Of a stretch of DNA of 64,000 nucleotides, positions 40,433-48,860 are shown piece by piece (the stretch's first letter is position 1; the number at the start of each line of letters is the position of its first letter). Source of the stretch: Pseudomonas palmensis (GTDB lineage: Bacteria; Pseudomonadota; Gammaproteobacteria; Pseudomonadales; Pseudomonadaceae). Location of the stretch: the NCBI RefSeq assembly GCF_017848315.1, contig NZ_JAFKEC010000009.1, forward strand, positions 1-64,000, in the 5' to 3' direction. Under the pieces are notes generated by a model. It did not search any database. It was not told where the DNA came from and worked only from the letters and a program-made list of their open reading frames with translations. Made by a program: the position numbers and the translations under genes.

Positions 40433-41551
40433 ATGCCGTACCAGACCAACGAATTGCTAGCCAACCATTTCAAGAACAATGCAATCGACCTGACCCACCT
40501 CGAACAACAGCTCAACCTGGTCGCCCCCAACAGCCCCAACCTGCCACTGTACCGGGACATGATGCTGACCGTGTTGCGCATGGCGCACGATGACAGCGAC
40601 CGCTGGAGCGCCAAGATCACCCTGCAGGCACTGCGTGAACTCGACCACGCCTTCCGTGTGCTGCACCAGTACAAGGGGCGACGCAAGGTCACCGTGTTCG
40701 GCTCGGCACGCACCCCGGTCGAACACCCCATGTATGCCCTGGCCCGCGAGCTGGGTGCGACCCTGGCGCGCTCGGACCTGATGGTGATCACCGGGGCCGG
40801 GGGCGGCATCATGGCTGCGGCTCACGAAGGCGCAGGCGTCGACAACTGCCTGGGCTTCAACATCACCCTGCCCTTCGAGCAGCACGCCAATGCCACGGTG
40901 GATGGAACGGACAAGTTGCTGCCGTTCCACTTCTTTTTCATTCGCAAGCTGTTCTTCGTCAAGGAAGCTGACGCGCTGGTACTGTGCCCGGGCGGTTTCG
41001 GCACCCTGGACGAGGCCCTGGAAGTGCTGACCCTGATCCAGACCGGCAAGAGTCCGCTGGTGCCGGTGGTACTGCTCGACTCACCGGGGGGGACCTTCTG
41101 GCAGGATGCACTGGACTTCATTACCCGCCAGCTCGAAGGCAATCGCTACATCCTGCCGAACGATCTGAAGCTGGTGCGCCTGGTGAACAACGCCGACGAT
41201 GCGGTAGCGGAAATCAACCAGTTCTACAGCAACTACCACTCCAGCCGCTGGCTGAAGAACCAGTTCGTGATTCGCACACACCACCCGCTCAGCGAAGCGG
41301 CCCTGCTCGACATCCAGCAGTCCTTCGCCGACCTGCGCCTGAGTGGCGACTTCCATCAGCACGCCTATGCAGGCGAGGAGCATGACGAGGCACAGTTCAG
41401 CCACTTGTCACGCCTGGCTTTTGCCTTCAATGGACGCGATCAGGGCCGCCTGCGCGAGCTGGTAGACTTCATCAACCGGTCGGAAAACTGGGCAAAGCCT
41501 CAGCACAATGAAGCCCAGCAACGGGCACGTGAACCCCTCAAGGTCACCTGA
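40433..41551 (+). CDS. LOG-family (TIGR00730-type) protein with N- and C-terminal extensions
   Basis: 372 residues. The central Rossmann-like domain has VFGSARTP, GAGGGIMAAAHEGA and the catalytic PGGFGTLDEALEVL motif (PGGxGTxxE) of the LOG/PpnN nucleotide-ribohydrolase group. About 80 residues precede and 120 follow this core, longer than plant-type LOG (about 200). It probably cleaves a nucleoside monophosphate. The ribosome site AAAAGGAG is strong. Confidence 0.86.
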   Translation: MPYQTNELLANHFKNNAIDLTHLEQQLNLVAPNSPNLPLYRDMMLTVLRMAHDDSDRWSAKITLQALRELDHAFRVLHQYKGRRKVTVFGSARTPVEHPMYALARELGATLARSDLMVITGAGGGIMAAAHEGAGVDNCLGFNITLPFEQHANATVDGTDKLLPFHFFFIRKLFFVKEADALVLCPGGFGTLDEALEVLTLIQTGKSPLVPVVLLDSPGGTFWQDALDFITRQLEGNRYILPNDLKLVRLVNNADDAVAEINQFYSNYHSSRWLKNQFVIRTHHPLSEAALLDIQQSFADLRLSGDFHQHAYAGEEHDEAQFSHLSRLAFAFNGRDQGRLRELVDFINRSENWAKPQHNEAQQRAREPLKVT

Positions 41552-41603
41552 AAAGCCACACCGTGAACATGCCTGGCCTACCCCCTTTCGGGTCGGCCAT
41601 CGC

Positions 41604-42071
41604 TCAATCGTCCAGGCTGCGACCACTCAGCACACGACCGACCATCTCCATGGAAAAACCACGGTAGACCAGAAAACGGGTTTGCTGTGCGCGACTGCGC
41701 GGATCGGAGGGCAGTTGCCCGGAAAACTTGCGTTGCCATACATCGATCAGCAGGCTTTGCCAGTCGATGCCGCACTCACGCAAGGCCTGTTCGATATCAC
41801 TACGCTGCAAACCGCGCTGACTGAGCTCTTCACGGATACGCGCAGGGCCATAGCCCGAACGGGAGCGGTAACTGATGAAACTTTCGAGATAGCGCGCTTC
41901 GCTGAGCAGGCCCTCTTCCGTCAGACGGTCGAGTTCCTGGTCGATCAATTCGAGCTCAGCGCCGCGCTGACGCAACTTGCGCGTCAGCTCGACACGACCA
42001 TGCTCGCGTCGCGCGAGCAGGTCCATAGCTGTCCGCCTTACGGCGACGGGGGTATCGAGTACGACGGACAT
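41604..42071 (-). CDS. recX: Recombination regulatory protein RecX
   Basis: 155-residue modulator of RecA filaments, made of three-helix repeats ([38 protein letters not shown]). It lies 14 bases downstream of recA on the same strand, so co-transcribed and SOS-induced. Confidence 0.94.
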   Translation of the reverse strand: MSVVLDTPVAVRRTAMDLLARREHGRVELTRKLRQRGAELELIDQELDRLTEEGLLSEARYLESFISYRSRSGYGPARIREELSQRGLQRSDIEQALRECGIDWQSLLIDVWQRKFSGQLPSDPRSRAQQTRFLVYRGFSMEMVGRVLSGRSLDD

Positions 42072-42085
42072 GGTCTATCTGCAAA

Positions 42086-43168
42086 TCAGAAGTTGGCGTC
42101 GGCGTCGGCGTCGACCAGATCATCTTCAGGTTCTGCAGCAGCCGTTTTACCAGCAGCCGCAGCAGCTGCAGCTTCAACACCACCGGTCAGCAGCTTGTCG
42201 CGGATCTGCTTCTCGAGGGTCGCGGCGATTTCCGGGTTCTCTGCCAGGAACTTGGCGGAGTTGGCTTTACCCTGACCGATCTTGCTGCCTTGGTAGCTGT
42301 ACCAGGCACCGGCTTTTTCGAGGAAACCGTGCAGCACGCCCAGGTCGATGATCTCGCCGTTGCGGTAGATGCCCTTGCCATACAGAATCTGGAACTCGGC
42401 CTGGCGGAACGGCGGCGCCACCTTGTTCTTGACGATTTTGACGCGGGTTTCGCTGCCGACCACTTCGTCGCCTTCCTTCACCGCGCCGGTACGGCGGATG
42501 TCCAGACGTACCGAAGCGTAGAACTTCAGCGCGTTACCACCGGTGGTGGTTTCCGGGCTGCCGAACATCACGCCGATTTTCATGCGGATCTGGTTGATGA
42601 AGATCACCAGGCAGTTGGCGTTCTTGATGTTGCCGGTGATCTTGCGCAGTGCCTGGGACATCAGGCGAGCCTGCAGGCCCACGTGCATGTCGCCCATTTC
42701 GCCTTCGATCTCGGCCTTGGGTACCAGGGCTGCCACGGAGTCGACGATGATCACGTCGACAGCGTTGGAGCGCACCAGCATGTCGGTGATTTCCAGGGCC
42801 TGCTCACCGGTGTCCGGCTGCGAGACCAGCAGGTCGTCGACATTGACGCCCAGCTTGCCGGCGTACTCGGGGTCGAGGGCGTGTTCGGCGTCGACGAATG
42901 CGCAGGTGGCGCCGGCTTTTTGTGCCTGGGCGATCACCGACAGGGTCAGCGTGGTCTTACCCGACGACTCAGGACCGTAGATTTCGACGATACGGCCCTT
43001 TGGCAGGCCGCCGATGCCCAGAGCAATGTCCAGACCCAGCGAGCCGGTCGAGATTGCCGGAATCGCCTGGCGATCGTGATCGCCCATGCGCATGACCGCG
43101 CCTTTACCGAATTGACGTTCGATCTGACCCAGGGCCGCAGCCAAGGCACGCTTCTTGTTGTCGTCCAT
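42086..43168 (-). CDS. recA: Recombinase RecA
   Basis: 360 residues. Walker A is GPESSGKTT (residues about 66-74), Walker [11 protein letters not shown], loop L2 around [13 protein letters not shown], and an acidic C-terminal tail ([15 protein letters not shown]). It drives homologous recombination and the co-protease activity that triggers LexA and S24 repressor cleavage. The start MDDNKKRAL at 43168 (GAGGA upstream) gives the normal length. It would also be the trigger for the tailocin repressor encoded downstream. Confidence 0.97.
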   Translation of the reverse strand: MDDNKKRALAAALGQIERQFGKGAVMRMGDHDRQAIPAISTGSLGLDIALGIGGLPKGRIVEIYGPESSGKTTLTLSVIAQAQKAGATCAFVDAEHALDPEYAGKLGVNVDDLLVSQPDTGEQALEITDMLVRSNAVDVIIVDSVAALVPKAEIEGEMGDMHVGLQARLMSQALRKITGNIKNANCLVIFINQIRMKIGVMFGSPETTTGGNALKFYASVRLDIRRTGAVKEGDEVVGSETRVKIVKNKVAPPFRQAEFQILYGKGIYRNGEIIDLGVLHGFLEKAGAWYSYQGSKIGQGKANSAKFLAENPEIAATLEKQIRDKLLTGGVEAAAAAAAGKTAAAEPEDDLVDADADANF

Positions 43169-43213
43169 TGAAGTCCTCACGTAATCATCGATAGGGCCTG
43201 ACGGCCACAACAC

Positions 43214-43229
43214 CTGTATAAGTAGCCAG
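43214..43229 (-). promoter_or_regulatory. LexA (SOS) box of recA
   Basis: CTGTATAAGTAGCCAG fits the CTG-N10-CAG LexA consensus exactly and lies 45 bases upstream of the recA start codon. Confidence 0.88.
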
Positions 43230-43274
43230 TATTATTCCACAGGGTTTTCTTTCCGCCTACCCCCGATTTGCGAT

Positions 43275-43757
43275 TTACTCTGCGCCAAGCTGTAACAAGC
43301 CCTCTAGGGCGGCGATTACCGTTTGTCGGCGCACCGCATCGCGGTCGCCATCGAAGTGCCGGCGCTCGCTGGCCACATGCGCACCGTAGCCCCAGGCCAG
43401 CCATACAGTGCCCACCGGTTTGGCCGGCGAGCCGCCATCGGGCCCTGCCACACCGCTGACCGCCACGGCAAAGCGTGCCCCGCTGGCAGCCTGGGCGCCG
43501 CGCACCATGGCCTCGACCACTTCCTGGCTGACCGCACCAACCTGCTGGAACAGTGCCTGGTCTACCCCCAGCTGGCGAGTCTTCTGGGCGTTGGAGTAGG
43601 TCACGTAGCCCGCTTCGAACCAGGCCGAACTGCCAGGAATACGCGTGATGGCCTCGGCGATACCGCCGCCGGTGCAGGACTCGGCCGTGGTGACTTGGGC
43701 ATTGTAACGGCGCAGGTGTTCCCCCAGCCGGGCAGAAAGTGCGGTGATCGGGTCCAT
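43275..43757 (-). CDS. pncC: Nicotinamide-nucleotide amidase (CinA C-terminal type)
   Basis: 160 residues that deamidate NMN to nicotinate mononucleotide in pyridine-nucleotide recycling. Signatures are TTAESCTGGGIAEAIT (residues about 23-38), SYSNAQK-like GYVTYSNAQKTRQLGV and AVSGVAGPDGG. The short form lacks the N-terminal CinA domain. It forms the left boundary of the tailocin insertion. Confidence 0.92.
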   Translation of the reverse strand: MDPITALSARLGEHLRRYNAQVTTAESCTGGGIAEAITRIPGSSAWFEAGYVTYSNAQKTRQLGVDQALFQQVGAVSQEVVEAMVRGAQAASGARFAVAVSGVAGPDGGSPAKPVGTVWLAWGYGAHVASERRHFDGDRDAVRRQTVIAALEGLLQLGAE

Positions 43758-43816
43758 GGCGAGCTCCTTGAAGGTCTGGCGCCTACCCTACACCAGCTAT
43801 CGGCGTGGCTGAACAC

Positions 43817-44314
43817 TCAAGGTGTGAGCGCGCGTATGTAACCCTGGCAGGCGCGCAGGGCGATCAGTCCGGCGTCACCGGCATCGGTGATGGCGATAAT
43901 TCGTCGAGCATGCGCCGGGTCAAGTCGGGCGCGTGGGGCGCCATGATCCAGGCTGCCGGCGCCGGGGGCGGCAGGCAGGTCGGGGGTGGCGTCGCGGTCG
44001 AGAAGGACCGACAACCGCAGATCAGCAGTAGCCAGCCGATCACGCAAGCGTGCCTGAGCCTGTTGTGCATCGAGAAGCTCCTGATAATGGGTGTTGTCGT
44101 TCAAATCCAGCTGGCGCTCCAGCACATGGCGTTGCTGGCGTTCGCCCTTCAGCTCGGCGGCAGCACGCTCGGCCAGTTGCTGGCGTTCGAATGCCCAGGC
44201 CTGTTGCTGCTGCGCCAGCTGGCGGCCCAGGCGCCAGCCCTGGACCTGCCAGGTCAATGCGCAGGCCAGCACCACCAGGCTCAGCAGCACGCCGGCGTGC
44301 AAGCGGTTCAACAC
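43817..44314 (-). CDS. Inner-membrane spanin (Rz-like)
   Basis: 165 residues: one N-terminal membrane helix (residues about 8-24) followed by a coiled coil rich in Q, E, R and A (LAQQQQAWAFERQQLAERAA). This is the i-spanin layout that disrupts the outer membrane in the last lysis step. It starts with GTG behind GAGG and overlaps the endolysin gene by seven bases. A second lysis gene is nested within it in another frame. Confidence 0.85.
   Translation of the reverse strand: MLNRLHAGVLLSLVVLACALTWQVQGWRLGRQLAQQQQAWAFERQQLAERAAAELKGERQQRHVLERQLDLNDNTHYQELLDAQQAQARLRDRLATADLRLSVLLDRDATPDLPAAPGAGSLDHGAPRARLDPAHARRIIAITDAGDAGLIALRACQGYIRALTP
43864..44070 (-). CDS. Outer-membrane spanin lipoprotein (Rz1-like), nested in Rz
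   Basis: 68 residues wholly inside the i-spanin gene in another frame. The lipobox LLICGC gives a lipidated cysteine at residue 20, and the mature part is proline-rich (TPPPTCLPPPAPA), as in Rz1. It has its own ribosome site (AGGAG, 8 bases before the ATG), which supports real translation. Partner of the i-spanin in fusing the two membranes. Confidence 0.85.
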   Translation of the reverse strand: MHNRLRHACVIGWLLLICGCRSFSTATPPPTCLPPPAPAAWIMAPHAPDLTRRMLDELSPSPMPVTPD

Positions 44315-44859
44315 AGCACCTCGCGGGCGCGGGCCCAGAGTTTGAGGCGATCCTCCAGGCCATTGAGGCCACCGTTGATATGCCGCGTGATGCGGTTGAA
44401 CTCACCGCGGTCGGCCAGCGCGTTAAGCCCGCGCGAGTGCCAGAACCAGGCAGCCGACTCGGCGGCCCAACGCGGTTGCTCGAGCAACTGCGGCAACTCC
44501 AGCAGACGCTCGTCGCCAAACAGCGCCATGCTGCAGGCGCGGTAGTTGTTGCGCCCTGTAACCTGGATCAGCCCCCGGCCGCAGTACCGCTGACCGTCGC
44601 CGTCCGCCTCCGGCGTGTTGCCCAGGCGCAGGGCCAGGGCGCCGGTGTCGTAACGGGACAGGTAGCGATCGCTGCCCAGCTCCTTCACGTAACGCAGGTG
44701 GCCCGACTCGTGGCCGATCTGCGCGAGGAAGGCAGCAATGCGCCGGGGGTTGTCGATTTCCCAACGGGCCATGGCAGTGTTCAGGGCGGGTACAAAAATG
44801 CCGGCATTGGCGCCGGCACCGGGAAGAATCTGCATCAAGTTCTGCTGAGTGATGACCAT
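44308..44859 (-). CDS. GH19-type endolysin (chitinase-like lysozyme)
   Basis: 183 residues with the glycoside hydrolase family 19 fold. The catalytic glutamate region is FLAQIGHESGHLRYVKE (residues about 43-59) and RYCGRGLIQVTGRNNY (about 92-107) follows. It degrades peptidoglycan for release of tail particles. There is no signal peptide, so export depends on the holin. Three tandem ATGs precede it; the third (44859) has the best spacing to GGAGA. Confidence 0.9.
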   Translation of the reverse strand: MVITQQNLMQILPGAGANAGIFVPALNTAMARWEIDNPRRIAAFLAQIGHESGHLRYVKELGSDRYLSRYDTGALALRLGNTPEADGDGQRYCGRGLIQVTGRNNYRACSMALFGDERLLELPQLLEQPRWAAESAAWFWHSRGLNALADRGEFNRITRHINGGLNGLEDRLKLWARAREVLC

Positions 44860-44885
44860 CATCATTCTCCAAAATGCATAGGGGT

Positions 44886-45929
44886 TTAGGCCTGTCCGGC
44901 CTTGAGCGAACGACCGGCATTACCCGGCCCGCCCTTGGCCCTGGCCTTGCCTTGCTTGCCGCCATTGCACTCGACCGTGGTGCTCCACCCGGACGCGCTG
45001 AACACCTGCTCGATCGACTCGATCAGGTACTCGCCATCGAGGCCGGGCTTGAAGCCCTGGGCATCGAGGGTGCGTTCGACGAACAGGTCGGTGCGGCCCG
45101 GCATTTCCAGGCGCAGGCTGGCGGTGCTGCGGTTGAGCGCCGCCAGGCGGGCCTTGGCGGCCTGCTCGGCAGCGCTACGGTTGGGGTACAGGTGGCGGTC
45201 GGTGTGCACAGGCGACAGGCCGTCGGGCGCGTCGTCGTTGGGCAGGTCGACCACGCTCTGCTGGCCGCTCTTGCTGTCCAGATGACGGGTTTGCACGGCC
45301 TTGTGGGTGCCTTTGTCGGTCATGCGAAACTGCCAGCTGCGCACGTCGCCACGGCTGATTCTGACGTTACCAAGGGCCTTGCCGCTGGCGCTCTTGCCGG
45401 CCTGGCGCGGCATCACCAGCAGCGCGCCGTTCGCTACCTTGGCGGTGCAGTCGAACAGGCGCCCCAGACGGGTGATGAAGTTGAAGTCCGACTCGTTGAA
45501 CTGGTCAATGCGCGGTATGCGCAGCGTCACCGGGCACGCTGGCTGCCAGCCATTGCGCGCGGCGATGTCGCGCACGATCTGCTGCAGGGTGACGTTCTCC
45601 CAGCTGCCGCTGCGGGTGGTCTTGCCGCTGCCGCGCATGTCGCTGGCCTTGCCTCGGATCACGATGCTGTCAGGCGGCCCGGACAGCTCCACCTCATCCA
45701 CGGCGTAGCGCCCCAGGCGGGTCAATGCCTGGCCGGCGTAGCCCAGATGCACCTCGATGAAGGCACCGCGTGCCGGCAATGCCACCTCGCCGTCGCGATC
45801 GTCGATACGCAGTTCGAACTCGTCCGAGTCCATGCCCGGCTTGTCGGTGGTACGCAGCGACAGCAGGCGATCATTGATCAGCGCGGTGATGTCCTTGCCA
45901 TCGGCCACGATGCGAAACACAGGTTGCAT
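44886..45929 (-). CDS. Phage late control D family protein (gpD, baseplate hub)
   Basis: 347 residues of the P2 gpD/T4 gp27-like hub family: FRIVADGKDITALINDRLLSLRTTDKPGMDSDEFELRIDD at the N-terminus and a C-terminal part ending with IEQVFSASGWSTTVEC. In tailocins it forms the hub that carries the spike. Despite the family name, a transcription role is not implied. Confidence 0.9.
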   Translation of the reverse strand: MQPVFRIVADGKDITALINDRLLSLRTTDKPGMDSDEFELRIDDRDGEVALPARGAFIEVHLGYAGQALTRLGRYAVDEVELSGPPDSIVIRGKASDMRGSGKTTRSGSWENVTLQQIVRDIAARNGWQPACPVTLRIPRIDQFNESDFNFITRLGRLFDCTAKVANGALLVMPRQAGKSASGKALGNVRISRGDVRSWQFRMTDKGTHKAVQTRHLDSKSGQQSVVDLPNDDAPDGLSPVHTDRHLYPNRSAAEQAAKARLAALNRSTASLRLEMPGRTDLFVERTLDAQGFKPGLDGEYLIESIEQVFSASGWSTTVECNGGKQGKARAKGGPGNAGRSLKAGQA

Positions 45930-45992
45930 GGTTGCTGCTCCAGAAGGGCCTGCCCGCGCACGCAGCGCTGGCAGGCAGGGGGGCGCGCCAGC

Positions 45993-46199
45993 TCAGTCCC
46001 ATAACTGCACCAGGGCCTGGCGGGCGGGCGTCAACGCGGGCAGCCTGATGAGCACCCCGGCACCAAACGGCTGCGCCTGGTCGGCCAGGCCCTGGTTGGC
46101 ATCGAGTACCGCTTCGACGCTGCCGTTGAGGTGCCCGTAGTAGTGCTGGCAGAGGCTGTCGAGCAGATCGCCGTCAGAGGTTCTGCAGATCGTCGCCAT
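45993..46199 (-). CDS. Tail protein X (LysM-like)
   Basis: 68 residues like P2 gpX: an N-terminal DLLDSLCQHYYGHLNGSVEAVLDANQGLA stretch and a C-terminal VLIRLPAL strand, the LysM-like layout. It acts in tail tube-baseplate assembly. It overlaps the gpU-like gene by 26 bases. Confidence 0.87.
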   Translation of the reverse strand: MATICRTSDGDLLDSLCQHYYGHLNGSVEAVLDANQGLADQAQPFGAGVLIRLPALTPARQALVQLWD

Positions 46200-47019
46200 A
46201 GCTCACGAACTCCAATGAAAAGCCTTGTTTGCGAGGAATGCCGCCAGCCACCAGGCTGCTCTGGTCCTCCTCGATGCTGGTCAGGCACCAGTTGCCCAGT
46301 ACCTCGCCGTAGCCGGTGGTCAGGCTCAGTGGCTGCAATTGCCGACCGATGCTGCGCAGCGCCTGCAACTGGCCGAGCCCGCTTTTGGCACCGGGAAAGA
46401 TCGTGCCCTTGAGGGTGATGCGCTCTTCGCCCAGCCCCACCGCCTGCTGCGCCGGGTGGCGGCTCAGGCGCTCCTGGCCCGCCCAGCGAAAGCCGCTCTG
46501 GCGACGCAGTTCATCGAAGGTCGCGGTGTCGAGGTTGAAGTAGTAAGGCTGCGCCTGCGCCTGCAACGACTGCAGAATGAGCAGGTGCGGGAACGGCTTG
46601 ACCACCTCGGCTGCCGGCGTGACCGACGGCGCGAAACTGCCGGTGGGCAGCAACGTGCCCAGCGACGGGCTGATGCGACCCGCCACCTTGTTGATGGCTG
46701 CGGCAGCCTTGGCCGCCTTCTGCTCGAAGATGACGATGCGCTCCTGCACCAGCGCGACCTTGGCCACGGCGCGGCTGTAACGGCCCAGCACCTTGTCGAC
46801 GCCCCGCTGCGCCCGGTTGATGGCGCGCATCGTGCGTTGCAGCCTGGCGCCGATCAGCGGCCCGACGTAGGGGATGTCCTCGAGCGCGGCAGCGGCTTCG
46901 GCGATATCGCTGATGGCGCCGGTCATGGGCTCCAGCATCTCGTCGGCACTGCGCCGGCCCGCCTCCCCCGCTGCGATCAGCGCCCGCAGGGCCGAGTGCA
47001 ACTGGTCCATGTAGGTCAT
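46174..47019 (-). CDS. Tail protein with gpU-like C-terminal domain
   Basis: 281 residues. The last 120 (ITLKGTIFPGAKSGLGQL; LGNWCLTSIEEDQSSLV; PRKQGFSLEFVSYGDD) match the P2 gpU tail-terminator type. The N-terminal 130 residues are helical (coiled-coil propensity around RAVAKVALVQERIVIFEQKAAKAAAAINKVAG) and not part of P2 gpU. The ATG at 47019 has GGAG upstream. Confidence 0.8.
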   Translation of the reverse strand: MTYMDQLHSALRALIAAGEAGRRSADEMLEPMTGAISDIAEAAAALEDIPYVGPLIGARLQRTMRAINRAQRGVDKVLGRYSRAVAKVALVQERIVIFEQKAAKAAAAINKVAGRISPSLGTLLPTGSFAPSVTPAAEVVKPFPHLLILQSLQAQAQPYYFNLDTATFDELRRQSGFRWAGQERLSRHPAQQAVGLGEERITLKGTIFPGAKSGLGQLQALRSIGRQLQPLSLTTGYGEVLGNWCLTSIEEDQSSLVAGGIPRKQGFSLEFVSYGDDLQNL

Positions 47020-47028
47020 GGCAGCTCC

Positions 47029-48411
47029 TTATACAAATGTGGGGTCGGCCAGTTGCCGCATCGAAGCCTGACGGGTCAGTTCGAGGAACTGACGTCGAAT
47101 GATCGGCTCGATGTTCATCGCCAACTGGGCCGGGTCGGTGACACTGCCCTGCACGGTGATGGGCATGTTCGGGGCGAAGGTGATCTGTTGGGCAATCGGC
47201 TGCGGCGCAGGGCTGATCGAAGGTGGCGCAGGCGGCAACGACAGAATTGTCATCGGCTCGCCAGCGCCGGGATTCATCGAACGAGCGACATCGCCCAGCG
47301 ACTTGGACAAGTGAGTGGGTTCGCTAGCAGGAGGCTTGGCAGCATCGTCGTCTGCAAACCACTTCTTGGCTAACGAGGAGCCCCACTCGCTGAACACAAT
47401 ACCCCCGATCAGCGAACCGATCGCAGGACCGATGACAGGAACGAAAGCGCCCAGCGCAGCCCCGGCCAGTGCGCCACCAAAACCGCCCACTGCCCCACCA
47501 TATCCCTCGGCCTTCTGCTCGGTGGTTTCTGCAGTGAGGAAGGTCTTGCCGAACTTGTAGATGGCCTCGACGGCTGCGGGCGCTCGAGCGGCCTTGATCG
47601 CCGGAACAGCCTTGCCGAGGTAACCTTTGATGCTTTCCCAGCGCCCAACCGGAGCAGATGAAGGTCGGCGCCTGGAGGGGCTGTTCTTTCTTCCCCCTCT
47701 ACCCCTTCTCGAAGTTATCGCGCCGCAGCAAAAGTCCTGGGCATTGACGACAAACACGCGTTGCGGCGCCCTTGCGCCTTTGGGAGCGTCGCCACCCAGC
47801 ACGCCAGCCTTCCGTGGCCCTGCCCTGAAATCACTGGCAACAGCGATGATACCTATGGGCTGCGGCCCCTTTGCCGGGGGCCCGGTATCATCGCTCCCCG
47901 CCATCCTCCTGCTGAGCGGGTCGGATACCCGACCCGCCGCAGGTGTCCCATCGGTTGGCAGAGATGCAGGCGCTGCAGTCTCCAGTGAAGCAGCCGCAGC
48001 TGCCCCTGCGGGTGCCTGCGGTTCCGCTTGCGATCTGATGTTTACGGATACCCTGGCGGGCTTCGATTGCGAAAGCCGGCGCGCAACATCGGCGACCTGG
48101 AAACTGATCACCTGCAAGTGCCCGTCGATGCTCTTCAACAATGTCAGCCTGTGCCGGGAGCCCTGTGTTTCAGCAGCCTGTACGGCGCCCCCGGTCTTTG
48201 CTTGAGTTCTCGCGCCTGGTGGGTCACCAGGAGCGCTGTCGAGCATCCCGTTGCCCAGCGTCTCGAGCCCGAGCGGGTACAGGTCGCCCTTGCCTTCGCT
48301 GCTCAATTGCCTGAGTTGCCGGATCCGCGCCTCAAGCAGCTTGAATGATGCGCCGATCGTCGAACTGACCGAGGCGCCGATAACCAGTTTCAACGCTAAC
48401 GCGTTTGCCAT
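47029..48411 (-). CDS. Tail tape measure protein, short
   Basis: 460 residues in the tape-measure position, between the assembly chaperones and gpU. A helical N-terminus (MANALALKLVIGASVSSTIGASFKLLEARI) and a glycine/alanine-rich hydrophobic segment (residues about 330-375) are usual; the central part (about 110-270) is rich in Pro, Arg and Ser and of low complexity. Tape-measure proteins set tail length, and this one is short for a contractile tail. The start at 48411 has AGGGGG upstream. Confidence 0.78.
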   Translation of the reverse strand: MANALALKLVIGASVSSTIGASFKLLEARIRQLRQLSSEGKGDLYPLGLETLGNGMLDSAPGDPPGARTQAKTGGAVQAAETQGSRHRLTLLKSIDGHLQVISFQVADVARRLSQSKPARVSVNIRSQAEPQAPAGAAAAASLETAAPASLPTDGTPAAGRVSDPLSRRMAGSDDTGPPAKGPQPIGIIAVASDFRAGPRKAGVLGGDAPKGARAPQRVFVVNAQDFCCGAITSRRGRGGRKNSPSRRRPSSAPVGRWESIKGYLGKAVPAIKAARAPAAVEAIYKFGKTFLTAETTEQKAEGYGGAVGGFGGALAGAALGAFVPVIGPAIGSLIGGIVFSEWGSSLAKKWFADDDAAKPPASEPTHLSKSLGDVARSMNPGAGEPMTILSLPPAPPSISPAPQPIAQQITFAPNMPITVQGSVTDPAQLAMNIEPIIRRQFLELTRQASMRQLADPTFV

Positions 48412-48439
48412 ACGGTCCCCCTGTGCGTGCAAAACCGGC

Positions 48440-48604
48440 TCACTCCGTGAGCCACCAGACCATGTCGTTGAACGACATGGTCATGATCTCGGTGGCAGAA
48501 AAATTCAGCTCACGGGCAAGCCGCCTGGCGGCCACCTTCTGAAGGGAGGGGTCAAAGCTCGTCGTCTTGCACCAGGCGAAAATAGCCCGCCTGCAGGCGG
48601 CCAT
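48440..48604 (-). CDS. GpE-like tail assembly protein in overlapping frame
   Basis: 54 residues starting MAACRRAIF and ending FNDMVWWLTE, typical of the small second tail-assembly chaperone (P2 E' / GpE family). It overlaps the 3' end of the upstream chaperone gene by 53 bases, in the frame reached by a -2 or +1 shift. AAGGA lies only two bases before its ATG, a poor ribosome site. Expression may be as a frameshift fusion, as in P2 (-1) and Mu (-2), or by re-initiation. Confidence 0.75.
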   Translation of the reverse strand: MAACRRAIFAWCKTTSFDPSLQKVAARRLARELNFSATEIMTMSFNDMVWWLTE

Positions 48605-48851
48605 AGTCCTTGAGCGCGAGGCCCTCCAGGTCCTTGATGCCCACCTCGGCGAGGGAGGCGAACAGGTTCAGCTCACGCTGCTCGTCGTCGCCGCTGCCGG
48701 CCGACTGAGCCGCACGAATGTCGCGTACCGTAGGCGAGCGCAACGACAGGCTGTCGACCTTGATGCCATTGGCTTCGCTCGGCCGGGTCAGCGCCACCAC
48801 CACGCCGTCGGCGCTCAGCTTCATCCAGCTGGGGATCTTTGCTTGGGTCAT
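48552..48851 (-). CDS. Tail assembly chaperone (Mu gp41-like)
   Basis: 99 residues: VVVALTRPSEANGIKVDSLSLRSPTVRDIRAAQ, an N-terminal beta part as in the Mu gp41/TAC family, and a C-terminal helix GIKDLEGLALKDYGRLQAGYF. It binds the tape measure before tube assembly. The GpE-like frame overlaps its end. Confidence 0.85.
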   Translation of the reverse strand: MTQAKIPSWMKLSADGVVVALTRPSEANGIKVDSLSLRSPTVRDIRAAQSAGSGDDEQRELNLFASLAEVGIKDLEGLALKDYGRLQAGYFRLVQDDEL

Positions 48852-48860
48852 GAGAAGTCC

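Noticed and set aside
43758-43816. Attachment site at the left tailocin border
   Set aside because: No direct repeat matching the mutS-side border and no integrase, so no att site can be supported.
47627-48205. 192-residue plus-strand frame opposite the tape measure
   Set aside because: Considered because the tape measure is odd here, but it has no ribosome site or recognisable fold, and the minus frame fits the operon.
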